Assembly: GCA_025499625.1 (NCBI GenBank)
Contig: JAFMVD010000002.1
Coordinates: 121,093 to 185,092, forward strand
DNA: 64,000 bases
Source: Carboxylicivirga fragile
Lineage (GTDB): Bacteria; Bacteroidota; Bacteroidia; Bacteroidales; Marinilabiliaceae
Reading direction: 5' to 3'
Positions within the stretch are counted from its first letter, which is position 1, and each line of letters opens with the position of its first letter. The notes beneath the pieces are model-generated. The model did no database searches and had not been told where the DNA came from. It worked only from the letters and a program-made list of their open reading frames with translations. Below, in pieces: positions 26,774 through 36,143 of the stretch. The position numbers were made by a program, and so were the translations under genes.

Positions 26774-28996
26774 CTATTCGATGTCTTTCTTAATGAAGGT
26801 ATTTACAAATAATACATTGCCCATATCGCCATAATCGATTAACACATCTTTATCCTCCTTCACTTGGCTAGGCGTGAAACCAACAATGGTTAAATCAGCA
26901 TCAGAACTGTGTTTGGTAATAACCGAGCGTGCTGTTCGTCCTTCGCTTACGGGCAAAAAGCTAACATTACCCTGCGATATTGGCAGACGTCCACCTTGGA
27001 TGAGCTCCATTAAGCGTTGCCGTTGTTTCTCGATTTGATTCTCAGGGAATATGGCAAATATTTTAATCACCGCATTTTGCCATTCGGGATGACCAGAAAC
27101 AATGTAGGCCAACAATATCATTAGATTGGCATTTCGAAAGTCACTGGCACTAATCCAAACATGAATCTCGCGTTTATAACCAAATCCCTTATACGAAGAG
27201 TTCAATACGCAGACATCAAAACCCGTTGCTTCGAACAAAGGATAATTGTCCATTGCGTCGGTTAATGATTCAGGATTGGTGCGCGAAAACTCAAATAAAA
27301 TAAGGTTATTGCCCTTACCACTTATGCCAGATAATTGTATCACTTGCGCAATGGCAGATGTATACGATGGACTTATGATTGTATCAATGTATAGGCGACT
27401 TTTACTTCCTTCTGATTGATTGATTAATCGTGATAATACTTGCTTCGATTCCCGATGGCTTTCCTTGGTCAGGAACCCTTTCAGGAAATGAATATAGGTT
27501 CCAAAACCATGATTGTAGCATATCCATCGCAACATATCAAAAGCTGCTTGCCGCTTAAATGAATCTTCGGAAACACATATGGCAAATGGGCGCCAGTGAC
27601 TGGCTTTATCATCCTTATTAGCACGTTGAACAAATATCTGAATCTGGCGACTTATCTGAAAAACAACGCCTTTAAAAAGCTTTTCCAAACCTTGTCGCTC
27701 AGGTCGTGCAATGGTTATAAAATGATAAGTCACAGCCATTATCAGGCCTGAAATCAAAGCATAACCCCAATTCATTTTAAACATCAGCCAAAACGACAGA
27801 ACAGCTCCAATCAAAGAAAAATACCATCGGTTATATTTAAAGGTAGGACGATATGAAGGGTCGGAAGCAAAATGCTCTAAAAATGAAATCAGACAGATGG
27901 CACCATAGGTTGCCATGAAGAACATGGAAATGATTTGAGCCACAAAATTGATATCGCCAATGACGATAAAGAAAAAGGCAATGGCAATAGTTACGATACT
28001 TCCATTAATAGGCTCGTTATCGCCTTTTCGGCCTTTCGACAACCACGAATTTAATCCACCTGAGGGCAGAATCGCATCGTAACCAATGGCTTGTAATACA
28101 CGTGGTGCCACCAACAAGGAACCAATGGCTGATGACAAACATGCTGCTGCTAAACCTATTGGTATGATAGGTCCCCAAACAGCAATTTTTGACATGATTA
28201 ATTGATCGTTTGCCATTGCTTCAGGTGAAGCCGATGCTGCTAACTTAAAAGCAATGGCGATGTATATAATCATACCCACAACAGTTGCCAATATAGTTCC
28301 TCGCGGAATAGATTTTTTAGGATCCTTTAAATCACCAGACAAACCAAGTCCAGCTGCCATACCCGTAAATGCCGGAAAAATGATGGTGAACACAAAGAAG
28401 AAACTATCACTATTCGCCACCTTTGCAGTAAATGATAATTCAGAGTGATCGTCCACTGGTTTTCCCATAAATAAAAAAGCGATGGATAATAGCAATAAAG
28501 CAACAACTCCATACAAGGCTTTCATTCCAATATTAGCCCCTCTAAAAACGACTATCAAGGATAAAATGGTCATTAAAACCAGAATAACCACTTTCTTAAA
28601 TATTGCAGGATTTACACTGGCTGGCAAATATTGCATCAAGGGATCAAAGGCTTCGCCAAAGGCAATAATATAAAAGGCTACACTGACGGCTTGCGATAAA
28701 TACAAGGCTAATCCAATGGCTCCACCAATGTTTAATCCGAATGACCGGGATATAATGTAGTAAGCCCCTCCACCTTGTACTCGCTGATTTGTTGCAATTT
28801 CTGCCACGGCTAAGGCTGTAGGTATAGTTACAATATGCCCGATTACAATAATAGCCAATACACCGCCCAGTCCAACATTAGCAATGGCATATCCAAAGCG
28901 TAGAAATAATATAGCCCCTAGTATGGTTGATATGGCCGTCATAAAAACAGCCAAAGTGCCAAAACCAGCCTTAGGATTTGATATTGAATTTTGCAT
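26774..28996 (-). CDS. Cation-chloride cotransporter-like APC permease
   Basis: 740 residues from ATG 28996; the extra residues in the longer frame are not conserved. About twelve membrane helices cover residues 15-440, with FGTLAVFMTAISTILGAILF and QGGGAYYIISRSFGLNIGGA, a pattern specific to Na-K-Cl/K-Cl cotransporters of the SLC12 group. The long soluble C-terminal half (about 450-740) is the regulatory domain seen in eukaryotic and bacterial members; its end (ARSVITKHSSDADLTIVGF) has universal-stress-protein flavour. It should move chloride with Na+ or K+. The ion set cannot be read from sequence by eye. Divergent from the uracil-type permease gene. Confidence 0.85.
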   Translation of the reverse strand: MQNSISNPKAGFGTLAVFMTAISTILGAILFLRFGYAIANVGLGGVLAIIVIGHIVTIPTALAVAEIATNQRVQGGGAYYIISRSFGLNIGGAIGLALYLSQAVSVAFYIIAFGEAFDPLMQYLPASVNPAIFKKVVILVLMTILSLIVVFRGANIGMKALYGVVALLLLSIAFLFMGKPVDDHSELSFTAKVANSDSFFFVFTIIFPAFTGMAAGLGLSGDLKDPKKSIPRGTILATVVGMIIYIAIAFKLAASASPEAMANDQLIMSKIAVWGPIIPIGLAAACLSSAIGSLLVAPRVLQAIGYDAILPSGGLNSWLSKGRKGDNEPINGSIVTIAIAFFFIVIGDINFVAQIISMFFMATYGAICLISFLEHFASDPSYRPTFKYNRWYFSLIGAVLSFWLMFKMNWGYALISGLIMAVTYHFITIARPERQGLEKLFKGVVFQISRQIQIFVQRANKDDKASHWRPFAICVSEDSFKRQAAFDMLRWICYNHGFGTYIHFLKGFLTKESHRESKQVLSRLINQSEGSKSRLYIDTIISPSYTSAIAQVIQLSGISGKGNNLILFEFSRTNPESLTDAMDNYPLFEATGFDVCVLNSSYKGFGYKREIHVWISASDFRNANLMILLAYIVSGHPEWQNAVIKIFAIFPENQIEKQRQRLMELIQGGRLPISQGNVSFLPVSEGRTARSVITKHSSDADLTIVGFTPSQVKEDKDVLIDYGDMGNVLFVNTFIKKDIE

Positions 28997-29145
28997 GCAT
29001 CTATCGTTTATAACAAACCTAATATTTTTCTTTGCCAAAGCCAAACTCAAAACACAGTCAGATATTAGTACTTCTACTTAAGCACTGTTAATCACAGATA
29101 TTATTATCTTTAAGACCGAATTTTTATTAACACTTAATCGCCGTT

Positions 29146-30360
29146 ATGAATAAGAAATCGGAAAAAATGCATTTATCCAAGCAGGTAATAATTGGGATAC
29201 AATTTTTGTTTGTTGCTTTCGGAGCGACTGTGCTAGTGCCATTACTCGTTGGCATTAGCCCTTCCATCGCCCTATTTTCTGCCGGAGTAGGCACACTTAT
29301 CTTTCATTTAATAACCAAAGGTAAAGTACCTGTTTTTCTAGGAAGTAGTTTTGCCTTTATTGCTCCAATAATTGAAGCTACAAAGATGTTCGGCTTAGCA
29401 GGAACATTATCAGGACTTATTGCTGTCGGCCTTGTGTACATGCTTATGTCAGGTTTAATTAAAGCCTGGGGACTTGGTTTTATTGAACGTATTTTCCCTT
29501 CGGTAGTTGTAGGCCCGGTAATAATGGTAATAGGTTTGTCTCTTGCATCGGTAGGTGTGGACATGGCCAAAACTGATTGGTTGATTGCTATTGTTTCGCT
29601 ACTCACAGCAATAGTAGTGGTTATTTACACCAAGGGAATGATTAAACTGATTCCGATATTCCTGGGCATTGTTGCTGGTTATGTACTAGCACTATTCATG
29701 GGCAAAGTGGATTTTACGCCCATTAAAGATGCTGCATGGTTTGCCTTACCACCATTCACAATGCCTGAGTGGAGCTGGAAAGCCATTATTTATATGATAC
29801 CTGTTGCCGTTGCTCCATTGATTGAACATGTTGGTGATATGTATGCAATCGGTGCCGTAGCTGAGAAGAACTTTGTGAAGAAACCAGGTTTACATCGAAC
29901 CATGCTAGGCGATGGTGTGGCTACATCTTTTGCTGCTTTAATCGGAAGTGTTCCGAACACAACCTATTCGGAAGTAACCGGAGCTATTTCATTAACCAAA
30001 ATTACCGACCCTAAAGTTCTGCGTATATCTGCCATTACAGCCATTGCCTTCTCATTAATCGGAAAAGTAAGTGGTTTCCTTGAATCTATACCTAGTGCCG
30101 TGTTGGGCGGTATAATGCTACTATTATTTGGAATGATAGCAAGTGTGGGAATCAGAACACTTGTGGATTCGAAAGCCAAACTTAATGCAACACGTAATCA
30201 AGTTATTGTGTCCTTAATTTTAACCATTGGTATTGGTGGTGCTGTTTTTAATGTTGGCACGTTTTCTTTGGGTGGCATTGGTTTAGCGTCATTGGTTGGA
30301 GTAATTTTGAATTTGATATTACCTGACAGCTCAAAACCTGTTAAGATGAAGAAAAACTAG
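29146..30360 (+). CDS. Uracil-xanthine permease (NCS2 family)
   Basis: 404 residues with about fourteen membrane helices. The UraA/PurA pattern is clear: QFLFVAFGATVLVPLLVG, PVFLGSSFAFIAPI, VPVAVAPLIEHVGDMYAIG with the conserved Glu used in proton-coupled transport, and SVPNTTYSEVTGAISLT. It imports a nucleobase, with uracil the best guess from similarity to UraA. It has a short leader after a TATCTTTA box and ends in a long hairpin terminator. No riboswitch-like structure is seen upstream. Confidence 0.9.
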   Translation: MNKKSEKMHLSKQVIIGIQFLFVAFGATVLVPLLVGISPSIALFSAGVGTLIFHLITKGKVPVFLGSSFAFIAPIIEATKMFGLAGTLSGLIAVGLVYMLMSGLIKAWGLGFIERIFPSVVVGPVIMVIGLSLASVGVDMAKTDWLIAIVSLLTAIVVVIYTKGMIKLIPIFLGIVAGYVLALFMGKVDFTPIKDAAWFALPPFTMPEWSWKAIIYMIPVAVAPLIEHVGDMYAIGAVAEKNFVKKPGLHRTMLGDGVATSFAALIGSVPNTTYSEVTGAISLTKITDPKVLRISAITAIAFSLIGKVSGFLESIPSAVLGGIMLLLFGMIASVGIRTLVDSKAKLNATRNQVIVSLILTIGIGGAVFNVGTFSLGGIGLASLVGVILNLILPDSSKPVKMKKN

Positions 30361-30430
30361 AAAAAAAGCTAATAGCTATCAGCTATCAGCTATCAGCTAT
30401 CAGCTGATGGCTATTGGCTTTTTAATATTT
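30361..30430. terminator. Long bidirectional hairpin terminator with four tandem AGCTATC repeats
   Basis: The 21-base arm 30364-30384 pairs with 30402-30422 with G-T wobbles. Between and within the arms the heptamer AGCTATC is repeated four times (30374-30401). A and T runs flank the hairpin, so it can stop transcription from both converging genes. Confidence 0.75.
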
Positions 30431-30436
30431 TACAGT

Positions 30437-30748
30437 TTATTTTACCGCGTAGCCAAACTTCTTAACTGTTTCAGCCAATTTAGTTTTAGACACCATAGCG
30501 GTATCTACCTGAATTTTGGTTAAGCCGGTTGTATGATCAGCCTCAACTGAAGCAACCCCCTCCAATTTTGTCAGGCCAACTTCAACTGTATTTTCACAGC
30601 CTTCGCAAGTCATACCTTCCACATTTAAAACAACTTCTACGGCATTGACAACAACCGCCTCTTTCACCTCAGAACTACTGTCAGCCTTTTTTGATTGGCA
30701 CGATACAGCCACAGTTGCTAACACAAAAAGTAAGTTTAGGATTCGCAT
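30437..30748 (-). CDS. HMA-domain copper-binding lipoprotein
   Basis: 103 residues. A lipoprotein signal ends at Cys17 (TVAVSC). A heavy-metal-associated domain covers about residues 36-103 with the metal site GMTCEGCENTVE. Such domains bind Cu(I) through the two cysteines. It is the last gene of the minus-strand oxidase cluster, 18 bases after ctaB, so it may serve as a surface copper chaperone or sensor for assembly of the CuA/CuB centres. The mature protein would lie outside the cytoplasm, unlike the usual CopZ. Confidence 0.85.
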   Translation of the reverse strand: MRILNLLFVLATVAVSCQSKKADSSSEVKEAVVVNAVEVVLNVEGMTCEGCENTVEVGLTKLEGVASVEADHTTGLTKIQVDTAMVSKTKLAETVKKFGYAVK

Positions 30749-30766
30749 TTTGTTTATTTTAGTTTG

Positions 30767-31630
30767 TTAAAATTGATCAGCATAAATCAATATCATTACC
30801 CAAAGGTAAAAGGAATTAAAGTACACAAACATCTTTCGCAGATGTATTGCCTGACCATCTTTATGTACTTGCAAGGTTATACGAACCGACCATGCCATCA
30901 TTACAATTGTTGAAATAGCTATTAGCCAAACGACAGGTTTATTGTTTATAACATGAAATACAGGCAAGAACAAGGCCGAAATAAATGTGGCTAAAAACCA
31001 CACCAAGTTTATTCGATTTATTTGCTCCTTTGATAATACATCGGTAATCACAGGGAAACCTGCTTTTCGATATTGATCTCCATATTTCAATACCAATAGC
31101 CAGAAATGAGGCATCTGTCCAAGAAAAAAGAACAAGGCCAAAAAATGAATTCGAGGATCAAGGATAGATCCACCTGCAGCCATCCATCCTGCTATGGGTG
31201 GAATCGCACCTACTACTGCTCCAGGAAATACAGAGAAAGCACTCCAACGTTTCATTGGGGTATAAATAACGTTATACCAGAAAACGCCCATCCATCCCCA
31301 AAAAACAGCTTGCCATCCAAAGGGCAATAAAGCGAGTGTACCAACAGCTAAAAAGGCAATAATAACCAATAGAGCTATCTTTACATCAATTAATCCACTG
31401 GGGAGCGGACGATCAGATGTTCGTTTCATTAAGGCATCCAATTTTCGCTCCTGCAACTGATTTAAAGCCGAAGCTCCAGCCGATAAGAAAAAGATGCCTA
31501 CTGCCACCAATAAACCTTCTAGCGATAAACTCTGATCAAATAAAACATATCCAGTGTATGCCGTTAAAGCAACAGGTAAAGAAATTGAAAATTTTCCAAA
31601 CGTTCTGATATGCTTAAAAACGGCTTTCAC
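30767..31630 (-). CDS. ctaB: Protoheme IX farnesyltransferase (heme O synthase)
   Basis: 287 residues with about nine membrane helices. The prenyl-diphosphate site is NQLQERKLDALMKRTSDRP, a variant of the ND-x-x-D motif in which the first Asp is Gln, as in many Bacteroidota CtaB proteins. It converts heme B to heme O for the oxidase. The only suitable start is GTG at 31630, which overlaps the cox II stop by one base (TAGTG), a sign of translational coupling. A second conserved loop YGDQYRKAGFPV supports the assignment. Confidence 0.9.
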   Translation of the reverse strand: MKAVFKHIRTFGKFSISLPVALTAYTGYVLFDQSLSLEGLLVAVGIFFLSAGASALNQLQERKLDALMKRTSDRPLPSGLIDVKIALLVIIAFLAVGTLALLPFGWQAVFWGWMGVFWYNVIYTPMKRWSAFSVFPGAVVGAIPPIAGWMAAGGSILDPRIHFLALFFFLGQMPHFWLLVLKYGDQYRKAGFPVITDVLSKEQINRINLVWFLATFISALFLPVFHVINNKPVVWLIAISTIVMMAWSVRITLQVHKDGQAIHLRKMFVYFNSFYLWVMILIYADQF

Positions 31631-32574
31631 TATTCGGATAAAGATTTAAAGTACTCAATTAAATGTTGTAATTCCTCTTCAGTCACTTGATCCTTATAGG
31701 ATAACATTAATCCCTGATCATAACCTTTAACAACATCGGCATTAGGCTCGTAAATCGAACGACGTATATATGCTTCATCGCCAAACACCTCACGCTCTTT
31801 TCCATCAGTAATTACTGTACGAGTGCTTCCCAATACACCTTTATAGGAAGGCCCAACCAATTTGCTTCCATCAATGGTATGACAAGCATTACAGCCATAT
31901 TTACGCAACACACTAACACCAGCAAGCCGCTTATTTGTTCCTTTATTTGCTTCTTCAATGGATTTATTTTCTTCCATCCATTTATCAAACTTAGCTCCTT
32001 CAATCACCTTAACGCCCGACATCATATAGGAATGACGCAAACCACAGTATTCGGCACAAAATATTTCGTAGGTACCAATCCGTTCTGATTCAAACCAAAT
32101 ATTTGATTTCTTACCAGGCACCATGTCTTGCTTCACTCTAAAAGCGGGGATATACATACTATGAATCACATCCTGGGCCACCAAATCGAGTTTTACAGCT
32201 CTGCCTTTAGGAACGATTAAAGTATCAGTAACCAATCCATTTTCGTACTCAAAGGCAAAACTCCACATTCGAGCAATTGCTTTAACAGGCATGGCATCAT
32301 CAGGTATTTCGGTCTGTGATTTCCAGCCTGACCAACCATAGGAGAACATAACTAGTACCAAAATGGTAGGGACAACCGTCCATATAATCTCCAACTTGGT
32401 ACTTCCTTCAATATGCGTTGCCTTTGGATTTTTCGATTGCCTGTAGCGAATGATGTAATAAATTAGTACCGCAGTAATGGCGAAAAGAAAAAACAAGGCT
32501 ACGCCAAAAATGAATAAGAAGGCCGAATCGACCTCCGACACAAATGTTGACGCATTCTGAGCTTTATCTATCAT
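31630..32574 (-). CDS. Cytochrome c oxidase subunit II fused to cytochrome c (caa3 type)
   Basis: 314 residues. Two N-terminal membrane helices anchor the protein. The cupredoxin domain holds the binuclear CuA site in FCAEYCGLRHSYM with an upstream His in HSMYIPAF. A C-terminal cytochrome c domain follows with heme site CNACH and a distal Met near GLMLSYK. The fusion marks a caa3-type oxidase that accepts electrons directly at the bound cytochrome. It lies between the subunit IV gene and ctaB. The residues needed for copper and heme binding are all present. Confidence 0.95.
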   Translation of the reverse strand: MIDKAQNASTFVSEVDSAFLFIFGVALFFLFAITAVLIYYIIRYRQSKNPKATHIEGSTKLEIIWTVVPTILVLVMFSYGWSGWKSQTEIPDDAMPVKAIARMWSFAFEYENGLVTDTLIVPKGRAVKLDLVAQDVIHSMYIPAFRVKQDMVPGKKSNIWFESERIGTYEIFCAEYCGLRHSYMMSGVKVIEGAKFDKWMEENKSIEEANKGTNKRLAGVSVLRKYGCNACHTIDGSKLVGPSYKGVLGSTRTVITDGKEREVFGDEAYIRRSIYEPNADVVKGYDQGLMLSYKDQVTEEELQHLIEYFKSLSE

Positions 32575-32577
32575 AGT

Positions 32578-32865
32578 CTAACGATAATTATAATCTAAAA
32601 ACGTTACCACCATCACCAGCGCTATTAATATAAATACCGCTGCTACCAGAGCTTTTAAAAGTTTATTGTCAAATTTAAGGTGCATGAAATAAATCAGCAC
32701 AAAACTAGATTTTACTGCAGCCAGTAATATGGCTACAAACACTGTTAAGCTCGCTAATTCGATACGAGTTACAGCAACCGAAATCAAAGTCAGCACAATA
32801 AGTACCGAAAGAATTATTCCATAGGTTTTATATGGTACAATATGTGATTCGTTATTATTTTCCAT
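32578..32865 (-). CDS. Cytochrome c oxidase small subunit IV
   Basis: 95 residues from ATG 32865; the longer frame starts at TTG and adds two residues. Three membrane helices (about 14-32, 35-55, 67-90) with the YFMHLKFDNKLLK loop typical of caa3 subunit IV / CtaF-like proteins. It stabilises the oxidase and carries no cofactor. The stop is three bases before the start of subunit II, so the two are tightly coupled. Confidence 0.85.
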   Translation of the reverse strand: MENNNESHIVPYKTYGIILSVLIVLTLISVAVTRIELASLTVFVAILLAAVKSSFVLIYFMHLKFDNKLLKALVAAVFILIALVMVVTFLDYNYR

Positions 32866-32879
32866 AGTCAAAAACGTTT

Positions 32880-33500
32880 TTAAGTAATCAAATAGAATAA
32901 TGGGAATAAGAATATCCAGATAAGGTCAACCAAATGCCAATATAAACCTGAATTATCTAATAATACCGGGTTGTCGGCGGTTAAGGTATTGTTGTTGACC
33001 CGAACAGCTACAATGGTTATAAGAACAAAACCTACGATTATATGCAGGGCATGCAAGCCTGTCATAAAAAAGTATAAGCCAAAAAACAAGGTATCGCCAT
33101 GACCTAAGCGCAGCAGATCATCGCTACCTGGGAATATGCCGTGGCCAAATTTTCCTTTCCATTCAAAAAACTTATTGACCATAAACATAAAGGCAATAAA
33201 TAAAGTTATTCCCAATAATAATAAGGTCATGCCTTTGTTTTTTAAACGGATGGCTGTACTAGCCATAGCCATGGTTGCACTACTTACCAAAAGAATAATG
33301 GTATTGTAGGTTCCCACTGTTACACTTAGTTCTTCCGCAGCCAAATGAAAGGCTACTGGATTAAGGTAACGATATACTCCATACACAATAAATAAGCCTG
33401 CAAAAAGGAGTAATTCAGTAAAAATAAATAACCACATGCCAATTTTTGAGGCTTCATCATCGCGATGAAGATCATGTGATAACGTCATTGTTTGATTCAT
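32880..33500 (-). CDS. Cytochrome c oxidase subunit III
   Basis: 206 residues with five membrane helices, the short form found in caa3 and quinol oxidases. Landmarks are KIGMWLFIFTELLLFAGLF near the N-terminus, TMAMASTAIRLKN, FFMTGLHALHIIVGF and YWHLVDLIWIFLFPLFYL. Subunit III binds no metal but protects turnover. It sits between subunits I and IV in the usual operon order. The start ATG at 33500 is followed 12 bases upstream by the end of subunit I. Confidence 0.93.
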   Translation of the reverse strand: MNQTMTLSHDLHRDDEASKIGMWLFIFTELLLFAGLFIVYGVYRYLNPVAFHLAAEELSVTVGTYNTIILLVSSATMAMASTAIRLKNKGMTLLLLGITLFIAFMFMVNKFFEWKGKFGHGIFPGSDDLLRLGHGDTLFFGLYFFMTGLHALHIIVGFVLITIVAVRVNNNTLTADNPVLLDNSGLYWHLVDLIWIFLFPLFYLIT

Positions 33501-33512
33501 AATGAAAGGGAT

Positions 33513-35126
33513 TTATCTGTAGTCATACGGACTACGGTCAATTACCGGTATTTCTTCAAAATTTTCTAATGTAGGAGGAGAATCAACTTCCCACTCCAAT
33601 GTTTTTCCACCCCAAGGGTTTTTATTTGTTGTTATTGGGCCATACTTAGCTCCTCGTATCAGATTCACTAATATAATGATTATACCTGCAATCATTACCC
33701 ATGAACCAATTGTAGATACAATGTTTGGGCCGTGAAAACGCTCCACGTAGTCGTAATATCTTCGCGGCATGCCATCTATTCCTAAAAAGAACATTGGCAG
33801 ATATAAGGTATTAAATCCTATAAAAAAGAATATCCATCCTGTAGTGGCCACACGTGTATTATACATTCGCCCCCACATTTTAGGAAACCAATAATGAATG
33901 GCTCCCATGAAGGCAAAGCCAACACCACCAAATACGATAAAGTGGAAGTGTGCCACAACAAAAGCCGTATCGTGCAAGTGAACATTTGTAGCCAATGCGC
34001 CAAGAGCTAGGCCAGATAAACCACCTATCATAAATACAAATAGAAAAGACGCTGCCCAAAAGAATGGTGCCTCCAATTGTATAGATGCTTTGTGTAAGGT
34101 ACCTACCCAGTTAAAAACTTTAATGGCACTTGGTATAGCTACTAGAAATGTTAAAAATGAGAAGGTATAAAGGGCTGTGCCACTCATACCTGAAGTAAAC
34201 ATGTGATGTCCCCACACAAAATAACCCACAAAGGCAATGGCAAGTGTTGATATTACAATGGCTTTATAGCCAAAAATTGATTTATTAGCAAAAGTTGGGA
34301 TAATCTCAGATATTACACCCATGGCAGGCAGAATCATAATATATACCGCCGGATGAGAATAAATCCAGAATAGGTGTTGATATAAGATTGGATCGCCGCC
34401 TAATGCCGGATCGAAAAATCCAATATTAAACAAACGTTCCCCAACAATCATTAATAGGGTAATACCAACAATAGGTGTTGCTAATATTTGAATCCAAGCC
34501 GTTCCATACAAGGTCCATGGGAATAATGGTAAACGAAACCAAGACATACCAGGAGCACGTAAGCGATGAATCGTAACAATAAAGTTAATACCGGTTAAAA
34601 TAGATGAGAAACCTAAGATAAATGCACCCAAAACAGCCGGAAGCATATTGGTATTAGTCTTGAAACTATAAGGTGCGTAAAATGTCCATCCAGTATCTGG
34701 CGGTCCACCTCCGGCAAATAATGCCGACAAAGCAACCAATGCACCTACAACATATACCCACCACGACAAGAGATTTAGTTTTGGAAAAGCAACATCTTTA
34801 GCACCAATCATGATCGGTAAAAAGAAGTTGCCAAAAACGGCCGGTAAGCCAGGTACAACAACTAAAAAGATCATGATAACACCATGTAAAGTAAAGATGG
34901 CGTTATAAGCTTGTGGATCCATTATGGTTTTACCAGGCGACATCAATTCCAGCTTCATGGCAGCACCTAATAATACACCAACCACAAAAAAGCTAACAAT
35001 CGAATAAAGATATAATAAGCCCACTCGTTTATGATCCGTCGAGAAAATCCAGGCAAATATACCTTTGTACTTGCTTTTCACATCTCTAAAGCTCACATGT
35101 GTAGTTTCTGTTTCTTGATTTGACAT
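33513..35126 (-). CDS. Cytochrome c oxidase subunit I
   Basis: 537 residues with twelve membrane helices. The heme-copper core is intact: FTLHGVIMIFLVV with a heme a His, WIYSHPAVYIMILPAMGVIS with the CuB-Tyr region, VWGHHMFTSGM with two CuB His ligands, and HFHFIVFGGVGFAFMGA with the a3 and a heme His pair. Oxygen is reduced to water here with proton pumping. It is the second gene of the operon, 21 bases after the SCO gene. The YSHPAVY motif indicates the A-family with a possible His-Tyr cross-link. Confidence 0.96.
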   Translation of the reverse strand: MSNQETETTHVSFRDVKSKYKGIFAWIFSTDHKRVGLLYLYSIVSFFVVGVLLGAAMKLELMSPGKTIMDPQAYNAIFTLHGVIMIFLVVVPGLPAVFGNFFLPIMIGAKDVAFPKLNLLSWWVYVVGALVALSALFAGGGPPDTGWTFYAPYSFKTNTNMLPAVLGAFILGFSSILTGINFIVTIHRLRAPGMSWFRLPLFPWTLYGTAWIQILATPIVGITLLMIVGERLFNIGFFDPALGGDPILYQHLFWIYSHPAVYIMILPAMGVISEIIPTFANKSIFGYKAIVISTLAIAFVGYFVWGHHMFTSGMSGTALYTFSFLTFLVAIPSAIKVFNWVGTLHKASIQLEAPFFWAASFLFVFMIGGLSGLALGALATNVHLHDTAFVVAHFHFIVFGGVGFAFMGAIHYWFPKMWGRMYNTRVATTGWIFFFIGFNTLYLPMFFLGIDGMPRRYYDYVERFHGPNIVSTIGSWVMIAGIIIILVNLIRGAKYGPITTNKNPWGGKTLEWEVDSPPTLENFEEIPVIDRSPYDYR

Positions 35127-35147
35127 ATGATAACGATTGATTTTTAT

Positions 35148-35906
35148 TTAAGATTGTTTCCTCTTAGGTTTCACAGTTAGTACCAATAAAATTAAACCCG
35201 CTAAAACGAGTATTAGAATACCCGCTACTTTTGTAATATTTAAAACATACGATTGTCCAACAGGATCGTAGCTGTAACAAAATTGTAAAATGCGATTAAC
35301 CGTTGGCCCAGGTATTCCCTTTGAAGCTTCAATTACGGCTAACTTAAACTCAAAAGGCAGAAAATAAGTCCCATTTAAATAGCGCGTAATCTTCCCTTCG
35401 GGACTAATCAAAATTAAACCGGCCGTATGTATAAAATCATTACCAGTCTTTTTATAGCTAAAGCCAGCAGCCTCTGTCAATTTTGTAATGTTCGAGCTGT
35501 CACCCGTAAAAAAAAGCCAGCCATCCTCCATGCCTTCCTTTTCAACAAGCATTGAATAGTTGTTGCGCTTCTTAAGTGCCAAGTCATGTCCCTCAGAATA
35601 ATCAAAACTTACTGTCAATATTTGATAGTCTTCACCTAAAGCCATCTCCGACATATTAACCACTTCGGTTAAACCGTCCATTAAAGGGGTGCAAATTCCA
35701 GGACAACGGTAATAAACAAAGTTGAGTACCGTTGGCTTATCAATTAAACTGCTCATCTGAACCGTATCTCCATCGATATTCACCAAGTAAATATCGATAG
35801 GTAAATGCTCATCTAAGTGTTCAATCACACCAATCTTCTTTGTATCCTGCGACCATGCAGCTACTAGAACAAAACTGAATATTATTAAACCAACAAGTTT
35901 TTTCAT
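35148..35906 (-). CDS. SCO1/SenC-type copper chaperone
   Basis: 252 residues. An N-terminal signal (ending AWSQ) and a C-terminal membrane helix (about 226-245) tether a thioredoxin-fold domain. The copper site is YYRCPGICTPL with the distal His in DFIHTAGLILISP. SCO proteins deliver copper to the CuA centre of oxidase subunit II, and this gene opens the cox operon. The C-terminal helix is unlike the N-terminal anchor of many SCO proteins. It follows a 237-base intergenic region with the psd terminator. Confidence 0.92.
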   Translation of the reverse strand: MKKLVGLIIFSFVLVAAWSQDTKKIGVIEHLDEHLPIDIYLVNIDGDTVQMSSLIDKPTVLNFVYYRCPGICTPLMDGLTEVVNMSEMALGEDYQILTVSFDYSEGHDLALKKRNNYSMLVEKEGMEDGWLFFTGDSSNITKLTEAAGFSYKKTGNDFIHTAGLILISPEGKITRYLNGTYFLPFEFKLAVIEASKGIPGPTVNRILQFCYSYDPVGQSYVLNITKVAGILILVLAGLILLVLTVKPKRKQS

Positions 35907-36087
35907 AAACTAAAAGGTGTTTGGCGACGCTAAAAATATAAAAAATATTAAAATACCCTTTATTCTTTATCTAATAATTTTACTTATTCCCCAATTCTAT
36001 CTTAAAGCCATTTCCAGCCCAAGCATTTTTATAACAAAAAAACACCTTTATAGTTTCAAGTAAAATTTACATGCCATCATTAGGCAC

Positions 36088-36120
36088 AAAAAAAAGAGTC
36101 ACTCAACGAGCAACTCTTTT
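36088..36120 (-). terminator. Intrinsic terminator after psd
   Basis: AAAAGAGT (36092-36099) pairs with ACTCTTTT (36113-36120); the minus strand continues into a run of T. It lies 24 bases past the psd stop and ends the cdsA-psd transcript. Confidence 0.7.
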
Positions 36121-36143
36121 CAATATATCCTTTAAAGTAATTT

